18,841 nt of DNA, from assembly GCA_041497995.1 (NCBI GenBank), contig JBGQHM010000085.1:1-18841 (forward strand), in the 5' to 3' direction. Numbering within the stretch: position 1 is the first letter of the stretch; each line of letters opens with the position of its first letter. The translations under genes and the position numbers were made by a program. The stretch comes from DATKMS01 sp041497995. GTDB taxonomy: Bacteria; Desulfobacterota; Binatia; HRBIN30. Positions 1 to 6,808 of the stretch are shown here, piece after piece. Under the pieces are notes generated by a model. The model was not told the origin of the DNA, did not search any database, and saw nothing but the letters and a program-made list of their open reading frames with translations.

Positions 1-519
1 CAGTGTCACGTGGCGGGTACGTGCGACCCGACTAGCGGCACGTGCTCCAACCCGGCCGCAGCGAACGGCACGGCATGCAACGACGGCAACGCCTGCACGC
101 AGAGCGACAGCTGTCAGGCGGGTGTGTGCAGCGGAAGCAGTCCAAATCCCGCGTGCGCCAGCGCTGATCTGTCGGCAAAACTCCGCGCGCGGCCGAAGCA
201 GGTGAGGATGGGAAGGGAGATCGACTATCGGTTGGGCGTGAAGAACGGCGGCCCCGATGCTGCCGCGTCGGTAATGGCGAGCTTCATGTGCTCGGGAGTG
301 CCATACCATTTCGCTGGCATGTCGGCCGGATGTGTCGCGACCGGTGGCTCGATAACGTGCTCTCTTGGGACGCTGCGCAACCATGGGTCCATCGCAAGAG
401 AGATCACGGTTGTGCCTCACGCCGCCGGTGTTCTGCGCTGCACGGCGAGTGTCTCGAGTGTAACTCCAGATCCGGATCCGACGAACCAGTTGGAGACCGA
501 GGATACGCGAGTACGTTAG
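1..519 (+). CDS. Secreted Cys-rich/DUF11 protein, C-terminal part
   Basis: The frame is open from the first base, so the true start lies upstream; 172 residues are visible. The first 50 residues are a cysteine-rich repeat with regularly spaced Cys and an N-G-T-A-C-N-D-G-N-A-C-T pattern, as in large secreted proteins of Myxococcota-like bacteria. Residues about 53-170 look like a DUF11 (immunoglobulin-like surface repeat) domain: an ADLS start, a V-K-N-G-G-P-D-A-A turn, and an ending resembling T-P-D-P-D-P-T-N. Four Cys in the DUF11 part suggest disulfides outside the cytoplasm. The protein stops right after the DUF11 unit with no visible sorting signal. A strong hairpin follows 18 bases later. 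The fold and surface location are inferred; the function is unknown. Confidence 0.75.
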   Translation, partial: QCHVAGTCDPTSGTCSNPAAANGTACNDGNACTQSDSCQAGVCSGSSPNPACASADLSAKLRARPKQVRMGREIDYRLGVKNGGPDAAASVMASFMCSGVPYHFAGMSAGCVATGGSITCSLGTLRNHGSIAREITVVPHAAGVLRCTASVSSVTPDPDPTNQLETEDTRVR

Positions 520-537
520 TTGGTGCCTGAGCAAGTG

Positions 538-570
538 GAAGGTACGCCCCCTCGTCGGGGGCGTACCTTC
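538..570. terminator. Bidirectional hairpin terminator
   Basis: A perfect 14-bp inverted repeat (538-551 with 557-570) encloses a 5-base loop. It sits between the convergent ends of the DUF11 gene and the phosphoribosyltransferase-like gene. There is no T-run on either side, so rho-independent termination is plausible but not classical. Confidence 0.6.
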
Positions 571-592
571 CTAGCGTGGTTCATCGATCCTA

Positions 593-1228
593 TTACTCGT
601 GATCCCCGATCGATGAACCTCGTGGTTGCCGAGGCTGAGCCTCCAGACTCTCCAACGGAATATTGCGGGCGCACAGCGGGCACTCTGCTGGTTCCCAAGT
701 CGCGTTGGGAAGCGATGAGAGCGTCTCCAACGCGAGCGTGTTGTCGGCAGCGAAGCGCGTGGCCGAGTGCCCCAAGACCAGCAACGCACCAACGGCAACG
801 ATTGTGGCGCCGCACGCCTCGAGATCCGCAAACGTTCCGCGCACAGCGGACCCCGCATTGATGACGTCGTCGACGATGGCCACGCGCTTGCCGTCAACCG
901 CGGCGCGCAGAGCGCGTGGGATCCGGTACGTCACTGGATAGCGGGCATCTGTCTGCAACTCCACGAACCGCTCCGAGTAGGTGAACGGCACTCCGAGCTC
1001 AGACGCGACCATCAGCGCAACGAACGCCCCCTCGACCAGCGGGCCGCACACGGCGTCTATCCCGTGCCGGCCGAGACGTCTGGCGAGCTCCGCAGCGAAC
1101 GGTCGAACCCGTTCCGGGTGCAGACACAGCAGCTCGAGGTCGAGCCACAGGTCACCGTGATGGCCCGACTCCAGGCGAAAATGCCCTCTGCGCGCGGGCA
1201 ACATCCGGACAAGTTTGTTTCCCTGCAT
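593..1228 (-). CDS. Orotate phosphoribosyltransferase-like protein
   Basis: A type I phosphoribosyltransferase of about 211 residues, probably cytoplasmic. The PRPP-binding loop is clear, V-A-I-V-D-D-V-I-N-A-G-S-A (about residues 116-128), close to the V-D-D-V-I-T-A-G-T-A loop of E. coli PyrE. The N-terminal L-P-A-R-R-G-H-F-x-L-E-S-G-H-H-G-D-L-W block is like OPRT-family proteins, as is the C-terminal E-C-P-L-C segment. PyrE converts orotate plus PRPP to OMP, but this subgroup lacks demonstrated substrate assignments that I know of, so no symbol is given. The ATG at 1228 is chosen because the conserved block follows closely; a GTG at 1261 would add 11 residues. Its start region overlaps a truncated toxin frame (1236-1355), so the upstream DNA has been rearranged. 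A fragment of a related gene lies at 2107-2144. Confidence 0.7.
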   Translation of the reverse strand: MQGNKLVRMLPARRGHFRLESGHHGDLWLDLELLCLHPERVRPFAAELARRLGRHGIDAVCGPLVEGAFVALMVASELGVPFTYSERFVELQTDARYPVTYRIPRALRAAVDGKRVAIVDDVINAGSAVRGTFADLEACGATIVAVGALLVLGHSATRFAADNTLALETLSSLPNATWEPAECPLCARNIPLESLEAQPRQPRGSSIGDHE

Positions 1229-1235
1229 GCTCGAA

Positions 1236-1355
1236 TCACGAAGTGGATTCCTCGACTTCACCCGCGTCGCTGACGTCTATGCAGCGGTGCTCCAACGGGC
1301 CTGGAAGCTCCCGCCGCAGCCGGCGCGGCACGCATTCGTCAAGCAGCAGTCGCAC
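1236..1355 (-). pseudogene. Truncated DUF5615 PIN-like toxin stump
   Basis: From a GTG at 1355 the minus strand reads 39 codons beginning V-R-L-L-L-D-E-C-V-P-R-R-L-R-R-E-L-P-G-P, the standard N-terminus of DUF5615 (PIN-like) toxins, including the first acidic residue of the PIN active site (the D of L-L-D-E). The family is normally about 110-120 residues. Here resemblance ends near codon 32; the frame then runs into the upstream part of the phosphoribosyltransferase gene and stops at 1236. The remaining PIN acidic residues are absent, so no nuclease activity is expected. It overlaps the last 17 bases of the DUF433 antitoxin frame, the usual antitoxin-toxin overlap. Family assignment is by motif memory, without a search. 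Confidence 0.65.
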
Positions 1356-1827
1356 GCTGAATCAGGGATTCTTTCGCCAGCTCCAGAACGGCAATGGCGT
1401 GCGCGCGGCTTACCGTGTGGAAGTCCTCCAGGAACTCGTCATGAGAACTTCCCTCCTCAATGTAGTCCATTAGCGTCTGAACCGGAACCCGAGTGCCGCT
1501 GAACACAACCGCACCGCTCATGACCTTCGTGGACCTGGTGATTAGTGGAGAGGGGAGCACCATCAATTCGCCTCGGGATCGGGATGGAGAATAGTGACTC
1601 GCATCGTAAGTGTCTAACGCGCTTGGCTCCGTCCCTCGTCGATCGCCTACGTGATCAATCGCAGATCCTCCTTTGTGATGACCCCACCAAATTGGCTCAG
1701 CGCTTGACCTGAGGGAGTTCCCCGCCCTCGATGCCAGTGCCCGCGCGAAGTCCAATACCTGCCGCTGTTGGTCGGGTGGCAACTGATCAAGCTGCTCGCA
1801 GAGTTCTCTTTCGAGCGGATCGTTCAT
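1339..1827 (-). CDS. DUF433 antitoxin with DUF2281-like N-terminus
   Basis: The C-terminal 75 residues are a DUF433 domain (V-M-S-G-A-V-V-F-S-G-T-R-V-P-V, then a D-Y-I-E-E-G-S-S turn and an A-V-L-E-L-A-K helix), the antitoxin partner of DUF5615 toxins. The first 35 residues (E-Q-L-D-Q-L-P-P-D-Q-Q-R-Q-V-L-D-F-A) resemble DUF2281/VapB-type antitoxin starts. The 50 residues between match nothing I recognise. Two starts have ribosome sites: ATG 1827 (GGAGG at 1834-1838, 6-base spacer) and ATG 1563 (GAGG about 8 bases upstream), the latter giving a 74-residue stand-alone DUF433 protein of normal size. The frame may be an in-frame fusion of two antitoxin genes after a deletion. Its toxin partner survives only as a stump, so the antitoxin appears orphaned. 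Confidence 0.6.
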   Translation of the reverse strand: MNDPLERELCEQLDQLPPDQQRQVLDFARALASRAGNSLRSSAEPIWWGHHKGGSAIDHVGDRRGTEPSALDTYDASHYSPSRSRGELMVLPSPLITRSTKVMSGAVVFSGTRVPVQTLMDYIEEGSSHDEFLEDFHTVSRAHAIAVLELAKESLIQRATAA

Positions 1828-2106
1828 CTCACGCCTCCGTCGCACGCATTGTGGATATTACGTCGCTCCATCTGCGATGGCGAGCGCGGCAAGGGCCGCA
1901 CATCGACCTTCGCTCACCCGGCCCATGAGGACGGCGGACAGAAAGAAGGCCCCACGAGACGCGGGTGGACGCCGCCGCTCTCGGCAGTCCCCTGGAACGG
2001 GGGGCAGACCTGACTCAATACCTCCTCTCGAAATGTTGTGGTCAGCCTTGGCGGAGCCCCGAGAGTTGAACCGATCAACCCTGCACGCTGATCTGGTTTG
2101 GATTCC

Positions 2107-2144
2107 GCGAGCCCGCAGCGAACGGTCGAACACACGTTCCAGGT
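2107..2144 (-). pseudogene. Vestigial phosphoribosyltransferase gene fragment
   Basis: A 19-base stretch (2113-2131) is identical to 1090-1108 inside the phosphoribosyltransferase-like gene, in the same orientation. Similarity extends on both sides (about 1083-1119) with small indels of 1 and 2 bases that break the reading frame. It corresponds to roughly residues 37-49 of the intact protein. It is too short to encode anything and is best read as the trace of a second, lost copy. Confidence 0.5.
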
Positions 2145-2177
2145 CGGCGCGCTACGCCATTCCCCACGCCACGTGCT

Positions 2178-2192
2178 CGACGGACACCGTCG
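2178..2192 (-). terminator. Possible terminator after the proline-rich gene
   Basis: A perfect 6-bp stem (2178-2183 with 2187-2192) with a 3-base loop starts about 11 bases past the stop of the proline-rich small gene. There is no T-tract, so support is weak. Confidence 0.25.
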
Positions 2193-2202
2193 GTAGACAA
2201 CC

Positions 2203-2385
2203 CTACTCGCGTGGTCTCCCGCCAGCTTGGTTACCGGATCCCTGACTACTAGGTGGCCTTGGTGCTTGTGCTCCTGGCGGGGTTGGGGGACGGACGGTAG
2301 CAGGTCTCGGATTGGTCCCACCCTTCTCAATGCCCTCTCGCAACGGTCGCGAGGGTGGGGTTGGTCTCTGTGATTCATTGGCCAT
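2203..2385 (-). CDS. Small proline-rich protein coupled to DUF6338 gene
   Basis: A 60-residue protein from ATG 2385, preceded by a perfect AAGGAGG (2391-2397) five bases upstream; the ribosome site lies within the last codons of the upstream gene. A longer frame exists but this ribosome site decides the start. The sequence is hydrophilic and disordered-looking: 17 Pro, 9 Arg, 7 Gly, no Cys, and no membrane segment. It has a central E-K-G-G-T-N-P-R-P motif followed by repeated P-P-x-P. The start codon is one base after the TAA of the DUF6338 gene, so the two are almost certainly translationally coupled. I do not recognise a characterised family; a flexible partner or linker of the membrane protein is a guess. 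Confidence 0.6.
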   Translation of the reverse strand: MANESQRPTPPSRPLREGIEKGGTNPRPATVRPPTPPGAQAPRPPSSQGSGNQAGGRPRE

Positions 2386-2386
2386 C

Positions 2387-3040
2387 TTATCCTCCTTGAC
2401 TGTTGGGCTGCACGCCTGTTCGAAATTCGATCGTGAGTTCCTCGCGCTTCCGGGAGATGTACAGTGATTCAACTTCATAGAGGAACTCAGCGGTCGTACC
2501 CTTGTACACTTTCACCTCTCGCAGCAGTAGCTCATTGGCATCGGCGGTCTCAGAAAAGGCGTTGACCCACCCCTCATACGCCAAGTCCCGATTGATGTCT
2601 CGCACGACGACCCAAGCATTCGTGAGGTCGGAGGAATTGAACGTGTGAGCCCACACATCCATATCACCGAACTTGTCGCTGATTCTCAGGAGCTTCGCCA
2701 GTCGGTGAAGCCAGTGTCTCGAAAGAGCTGCTGAAGCCCCGATGCCAACAAACGCAGCGACCGCGGTAACCCACGCGATCTCGCCGTAAGATACGTCATT
2801 CGGGTTGGACAGCGCCTTCACAAACGAGATGGTCGGTGGCCAGTGACAATGCCACGCTGCGAGACCGAGCGCGTACACAAGGTAGCACCCGAGGCCAAGG
2901 ACGAGCGAGTACAGCGAGAACCGAAGCGCCCCCCATTCCCGGGTTGGGGTCAGGTTCTCTACAAGCAGGGCGCAGATGATGCCTGGGAAGAACAGAAGAA
3001 CGAGCCCGAATGTCAAATCCTTTGGCATATCGATTCCCAT
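2387..3040 (-). CDS. DUF6338-like membrane protein
   Basis: 217 residues with three predicted transmembrane helices (about 10-28, 41-62 and 86-107) and a soluble C-terminal half. The first helix has the F-F-P-G-I-I motif, and the tail has the V-V-V-R-D pattern then Y-E-G-W-V-N-A-F-S-E and E-L-L-L-R-E-V-K-V-Y, ending E-E-L-T-I-E-F. This is the pattern I associate with DUF6338, a family of unknown function; the tail looks like a small beta-barrel ending in a conserved strand. ATG 3040 has a poor ribosome site; ATG 3028 is an alternative with a weak GGGA ahead of it. It is the first gene of a two-gene unit with the proline-rich small protein. The family call is from memory and moderately sure. 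Confidence 0.6.
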   Translation of the reverse strand: MGIDMPKDLTFGLVLLFFPGIICALLVENLTPTREWGALRFSLYSLVLGLGCYLVYALGLAAWHCHWPPTISFVKALSNPNDVSYGEIAWVTAVAAFVGIGASAALSRHWLHRLAKLLRISDKFGDMDVWAHTFNSSDLTNAWVVVRDINRDLAYEGWVNAFSETADANELLLREVKVYKGTTAEFLYEVESLYISRKREELTIEFRTGVQPNSQGG

Positions 3041-3352
3041 CTAGCACAGCGCGCCGCTCGCCAGATTCAGGCGCCGCCCCTGCGTTTAGCGTCTTTGGTT
3101 ATGAGTCTGCCTCCCCAGTCGCCGAGCTTTGAATTAGCCGGCGAGGCCGACCTGACGATCACGCGAGCTTCGTCGGCTCATCCCCTTTACTCCGGGGGTC
3201 GGTCATACTGCAGTTTGGTCCTCCTGTCCACGTTCTCCGGTTGGTCACCAGATCACACCGGACCGCGATTAACCCGCGGGCCTTGCGAGGGAAGGCCCCT
3301 GCTAGCCGCCTCGTGGCAGCCGCTCGCGAGATCGGTTAGATTGCAGCGGCCT
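3041..3352. other. Divergent intergenic region, DUF6338/tsaE
   Basis: 312 bases between divergent genes, so promoters for both must lie here, but I see no convincing -35/-10 pair. The plus frame is open through it, but its translation is not protein-like and TsaE begins only at 3353. A 7-bp hairpin (3278-3284 with 3292-3298, 7-base loop) lies in the presumed tsaE leader; its role is unknown. Confidence 0.4.
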
Positions 3353-3874
3353 ATGAGTCGAAACCTAGAGCGTTCCCACCCGTTGCCGGGGCAAGCCCTT
3401 GCCACGAACGGCACCGCTGCGCTGCGTCTTTCGACGCAGAGTGAAGAGGAGACCCGCGCCTTCGGGGCACGGCTGGCGTCGTTGCTCATCGGTGGTGAGC
3501 TGATCGGATTGAGCGGCGAGCTGGGAGCCGGGAAAACCTGCTTAGTGCGCGGTCTGGCCGAAGGGCTCGGTATCGCGTCGCACAAGGTGCGCAGCCCGAC
3601 GTTCACGCTGGTCAATGAGTACTCGGGTGGGCGGCTGCCGCTGTATCACATCGACCTGTATCGCTTGGCCGCCACGGACGTGGACAGAATGGCCCTGCGC
3701 GAGTACCTGTACGGCGAAGGCGTGTGCGTGGTGGAGTGGTTCGAGCGCCTCGGGGAGAAGGCCGCGCATCTGCATGTCCAGCTCACGTTCGTGGGAGAGA
3801 ACGAGCGGTTGCTCGTGGCCTCCGCTAACGGCGAGCGCTATGTTGAGCTGCTAGGTCAGTTGGAGGAAGCGTAG
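3353..3874 (+). CDS. tsaE: tRNA t6A biosynthesis ATPase TsaE
   Basis: TsaE is the ATPase that works with TsaB and TsaD to make N6-threonylcarbamoyladenosine at position 37 of ANN-decoding tRNAs, in the cytoplasm. The 173-residue product has Walker A G-E-L-G-A-G-K-T (residues 55-62), the family motif S-P-T-F-T-L-V-N-E-Y (81-90), Y-H-I-D-L-Y-R-L (98-105) and the Walker B-like V-V-E-W-F-E-R-L (126-133). Length is slightly above the usual 150 because of about 20 extra N-terminal residues. The frame is open much further upstream, but ATG 3353 is the last start before the conserved domain; its ribosome site is weak. lysC begins 4 bases after the stop, so the two are co-transcribed. The same order (tsaE, lysC, cimA) is known in Geobacter-like bacteria. 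Confidence 0.93.
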   Translation: MSRNLERSHPLPGQALATNGTAALRLSTQSEEETRAFGARLASLLIGGELIGLSGELGAGKTCLVRGLAEGLGIASHKVRSPTFTLVNEYSGGRLPLYHIDLYRLAATDVDRMALREYLYGEGVCVVEWFERLGEKAAHLHVQLTFVGENERLLVASANGERYVELLGQLEEA

Positions 3875-3878
3875 AGCC

Positions 3879-5123
3879 GTGGCATTGATTGTCCAAAAGT
3901 ACGGCGGCACGTCCGTCGGCACCATCGAGCGCATCCAGGCGGTGGCCCAGCGTGTCGCGGCGACGCGTGCGGCGGGGAATGGGGTCATTGTCGTGGTCTC
4001 GGCGATGGCGGGTGAAACCAATCGGCTGCTGAAGCTGGCGAGCGACCTGTCCCCGCAGCCCGACGCGCGCGAATCCGATGTGCTGGTGGCCACGGGTGAG
4101 CAGGTGTCGGTTGCACTCGTGACCATGGCTCTGCACGATCTCGGCATGCCTGCCCGGTCGTTTCTCGCCCACCAGATTCGGATGAGCACCGACGGTGTCT
4201 TCGGCCGCGCCCGCATTACCAGCATCGATGCCAGCGCAATGCTGCAGCTCGTCCAGGACGGCGGCGTTGCAGTCGTGGCCGGCTTCCAAGGCGTCGACGA
4301 GCAGCTCAACATCACCACGCTCGGACGCGGCGGCAGCGACACCAGCGCGGTCGCTATGGCCGCTGCAGTAAAGGCCGACGTGTGTGAGATCTACACCGAC
4401 GTGACCGGCGTCTTCACGACCGATCCGCGTATCGTCCCGAACGCTCGCAAGTTGGCGCGCATCTCCTTCGACGAGATGCTCGAGCTTGCCAGCCTCGGCG
4501 CCAAGGTGTTGCAGATCCGCTCGGTCGAGTTTGCCAAGCGCTATGGCGTGCCGCTGCACGTACGCTCCAGCTTCTCGGATGAAGAAGGGACCTGGGTGGT
4601 CCCGGAGGATGACAAAATGGAAGACGTGTTGGTGTCAGGTGTCGCCTGCGATCTCAACGAGGCGAAGATCACGCTGCTGCGCGTGCCGGACCGTCCCGGG
4701 CTCGCCACCAGGATCTTCACGCCGATCGCCAACGCGCATATCGTCGTCGACATGATCATCCAGAATTCCAGCGAAGAGGGCTTCACCGACCTCACCTTCA
4801 CCGTCGCGCGCGCCGATTATCAGAAGGCGCTCAGCATGGTAAAAGCCGTGGCTGGGGAAATCGGTGCAAGCGGGGTGACCTCCGATACGTCGGTGGCGAA
4901 GGTGTCGGTGGTTGGGTTAGGTATGCGGAGCCACGCCGGCGTGGCGGCCCGCATGTTCGAGGTGCTGGCGAATGAAGGAATCAATATCCAAATGATCTCG
5001 ACTTCCGAAATCAAGATCTCGGTGGTGATCGATGCGAAGTACGCCGAGCTGGCGGTGCGTGTGCTGCACCAGGCGCTGGTCGAGGAAGGCATCAAAGAAG
5101 GCGCCGAGGAGGCGAGGCCGTGA
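3879..5123 (+). CDS. lysC: Aspartate kinase
   Basis: Phosphorylates L-aspartate, the first step toward lysine, threonine, methionine and isoleucine. The 414-residue protein is of the short LysC type without a homoserine dehydrogenase domain. The kinase motif K-Y-G-G-T-S-V-G is at 7-14 and the nucleotide/substrate loop T-T-L-G-R-G-G-S-D-T-S-A at 146-157. Two ACT domains (about 264-330 and 340-405) bind the inhibitory amino acids; the second carries the conserved I-S-T-S-E-I-K-I-S stretch. The start is GTG 3879, with GGAGG (3862-3866) inside tsaE at a longish 12-base spacing. The end overlaps cimA by four bases (GTGA), implying translational coupling. An internal ATG at 4617 has its own ribosome site and may produce the ACT-domain subunit separately. 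Confidence 0.97.
   Translation: MALIVQKYGGTSVGTIERIQAVAQRVAATRAAGNGVIVVVSAMAGETNRLLKLASDLSPQPDARESDVLVATGEQVSVALVTMALHDLGMPARSFLAHQIRMSTDGVFGRARITSIDASAMLQLVQDGGVAVVAGFQGVDEQLNITTLGRGGSDTSAVAMAAAVKADVCEIYTDVTGVFTTDPRIVPNARKLARISFDEMLELASLGAKVLQIRSVEFAKRYGVPLHVRSSFSDEEGTWVVPEDDKMEDVLVSGVACDLNEAKITLLRVPDRPGLATRIFTPIANAHIVVDMIIQNSSEEGFTDLTFTVARADYQKALSMVKAVAGEIGASGVTSDTSVAKVSVVGLGMRSHAGVAARMFEVLANEGINIQMISTSEIKISVVIDAKYAELAVRVLHQALVEEGIKEGAEEARP
4604..4619 (+). promoter_or_regulatory. Internal ribosome site and start within lysC
   Basis: GGAGG (4604-4608) stands 8 bases ahead of an in-frame ATG (4617) coding for Met247 of aspartate kinase. Translation from here to 5123 would give a 168-residue protein consisting of both ACT domains. 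The start M-E-D-V-L-V-S-G-V-A aligns with Met250 of Corynebacterium glutamicum LysC, where the separate beta subunit begins. Use here is inferred. Confidence 0.5.
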
Positions 5124-5148
5124 CCAGTCACAGTGTGACCAGTCACAG
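5120..5148 (+). repeat. Tandem palindromic repeat at lysC/cimA overlap
   Basis: A 14-base unit occurs twice with a 15-base period (5120-5133 and 5135-5148). Each copy holds a perfect interrupted palindrome, GTGAC-CA-GTCAC. The first copy contains the lysC stop and the cimA start; translated, the repeat gives V-T-S-H-S twice at the cimA N-terminus. The second copy also contains an in-frame GTG (5135), an alternative cimA start. Confidence 0.75.
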
Positions 5149-6772
5149 CGCGACGAGCGCGCGACACATCGAGATCTACGACACGACGTTACGCGACGGC
5201 TGCCAGGCGGAGGACATCGCCTTCACGGTCGAGGACAAGCTGCGCATCGCCGAGCATCTCGACGACTTCGGCGTCAGCTACATCGAAGGCGGGTGGCCGG
5301 GATCCAACCCACGTGACGAAGACTTCTTCAAAGGAGCGAAGCGCCTGCGCCTGAAGCACGCGCGCATCGCCGCCTTCGGCTCGACACGTCGCGTTGGCGC
5401 GCGCGCCAGCGACGATGCCAACATCCGCAAGCTCCTGCAGGCGGAGACCCCGGTGGTCACCATCTTCGGCAAGACCTGGGAGCTCCACGTACGTGAGGAT
5501 CTGCGCATTTCGAAGACGCAGAACTTCGAGGTGATTCACGACAGCATTGCGTACCTCAAGAAGCATGTGGATACGGTCATCTTCGATGCCGAGCATTTCT
5601 TCGACGGCTTCCGCGACGACGCGGAGTTTGCGCTCGAGTGCTGCCGCATCGCAGCGGATGCCGGTGCCGACGTCATCTGCCTCTGTGAGACCAACGGTGG
5701 GCGGCTGCCGGACGAAGTGGCGACTGCAGTCGATGCCGTGCGCCAGGCGGTGTCGGTCGCGGTGGGCATCCACTGCCACAACGATTCGGAGCTTGGCGTC
5801 GCCAACAGCTTGATCGCAGTGCAGCACGGCGCCACGCAGGTGCAAGGCACCATCAACGGCATCGGCGAACGCTGCGGCAATGCCAACCTGTGCTCGGTGA
5901 TCGGCAACCTGCAGCTGAAGATGGGTCACAAGGTCGTCACGCCGGCACAGCTGCGCCACCTGCGCGAGCTGTCGCACTTCGTGTGGGAGCTGGCGAATGC
6001 CGAGCCCAACAAGCGCCAGCCGTTCGTCGGACTCAGCGCCTTCGCGCACAAGGGCGGTATCCACGTCGCGGCGGTGCAGAAGAACCCGCTTACCTACGAG
6101 CACATCGATCCGGCTGTCGTCGGCAATCGCCAGCGCGTGCTGGTGTCCGATCTCTCGGGACGCAGCAACATCCTCTACAAGGCGCAGGAGTTCGGCGTCG
6201 ACGTCGAAGAGCTGAAGCCGGCGGTGCGCGGCGTGCTCGCCGAGGTCAAGGAGCTGGAGAACCGCGGCTTCCAGTTTGAAGGTGCCGAAGCCTCGTTCGA
6301 GTTGCTGATGCAGAAGGGCCTCAACGGCCAGAAGGCACGTAGCTTTCGGCTCATCGGGTTCCGGGTCATCGATGAGAAGCGCAAGGAAGATGAGCCGTCG
6401 CTATCTGAAGCGACCATCATGATCGAAGGCCCCGACGGTGGCATCGAGCACACGGCGGCGCAAGGCAACGGTCCGGTGAACGCGCTCGACCACGCGCTGC
6501 GCAAGGCGCTGGTGAAGTTCTACCCGCAGATCGCCGAGGTCCAGCTGCTCGACTACAAAGTGCGCGTGCTCGGCGGTGGTGAAGGTACCGCGGCGCTGGT
6601 GCGCGTGCTGATCGAGTCGGGCGACGGCCACGAACGCTGGGGCACCGTCGGCGTGTCACCCAACGTGGTCGAGGCCAGCTGGCAGGCGCTCTGCGATAGT
6701 TTCGACTACAAGCTCTACAAGGACCGCAAGCGCCGCGGCAAGCGTGCTGCCGCAGTAGGACCCGCTGTGTAG
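5120..6772 (+). CDS. cimA: (R)-citramalate synthase
   Basis: Condenses pyruvate with acetyl-CoA to citramalate, the entry to the threonine-independent isoleucine route. At 550 residues it has the usual length. It has the DRE-TIM catalytic motif D-T-T-L-R-D-G (21-27), the metal-binding H-C-H-N-D (218-222), G-E-R-C-G-N-A-N (249-256) and a LeuA-type allosteric dimerisation domain (about 400-535). The G-G-W-P-G-S-N-P-R-D segment (57-66) is typical of the long citramalate synthase group rather than isopropylmalate synthase. The GTG start at 5120 overlaps the lysC stop by four bases. The first 14 residues are made of a duplicated V-T-S-H-S and are not part of the conserved protein. Coupling to lysC places two entry enzymes of branched-chain/aspartate-family metabolism under one transcript. 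Confidence 0.95.
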   Translation: MTSHSVTSHSATSARHIEIYDTTLRDGCQAEDIAFTVEDKLRIAEHLDDFGVSYIEGGWPGSNPRDEDFFKGAKRLRLKHARIAAFGSTRRVGARASDDANIRKLLQAETPVVTIFGKTWELHVREDLRISKTQNFEVIHDSIAYLKKHVDTVIFDAEHFFDGFRDDAEFALECCRIAADAGADVICLCETNGGRLPDEVATAVDAVRQAVSVAVGIHCHNDSELGVANSLIAVQHGATQVQGTINGIGERCGNANLCSVIGNLQLKMGHKVVTPAQLRHLRELSHFVWELANAEPNKRQPFVGLSAFAHKGGIHVAAVQKNPLTYEHIDPAVVGNRQRVLVSDLSGRSNILYKAQEFGVDVEELKPAVRGVLAEVKELENRGFQFEGAEASFELLMQKGLNGQKARSFRLIGFRVIDEKRKEDEPSLSEATIMIEGPDGGIEHTAAQGNGPVNALDHALRKALVKFYPQIAEVQLLDYKVRVLGGGEGTAALVRVLIESGDGHERWGTVGVSPNVVEASWQALCDSFDYKLYKDRKRRGKRAAAVGPAV

Positions 6773-6808
6773 TGCTTGAACTGGGTAAAGCGCGGCGATC
6801 GATCAGAT

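Larger units (their letters stand above)
1828..2202. other. Gene-free stretch with gene remnants
   Basis: No credible intact gene is seen on either strand. Frames here are short, arginine-rich and unlike known families. The stretch contains a fragment matching the neighbouring phosphoribosyltransferase gene (2107-2144), a small hairpin (2178-2192) and, on the minus strand, an isolated Shine-Dalgarno-like AGGAGG near 2030 with no convincing gene behind it. It looks like decayed sequence from a rearranged toxin-antitoxin neighbourhood. Confidence 0.5.

Noticed and set aside
2040..2075. tRNA-like 3' end on the minus strand (GGTTCAACTC, then CTCCGCCA)
   Set aside because: The T-stem does not pair, and no anticodon or D arm can be drawn upstream.
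2843..3352. Long N-terminal extension of TsaE (frame open from 2843)
   Set aside because: It runs antisense through the DUF6338 gene, has no similarity to TsaE or other domains, and ATG 3353 gives a protein of near-normal length.
5189..6103. 304-residue minus-strand frame inside cimA
   Set aside because: A shadow of cimA in GC-rich DNA; the plus-strand protein is unmistakable.
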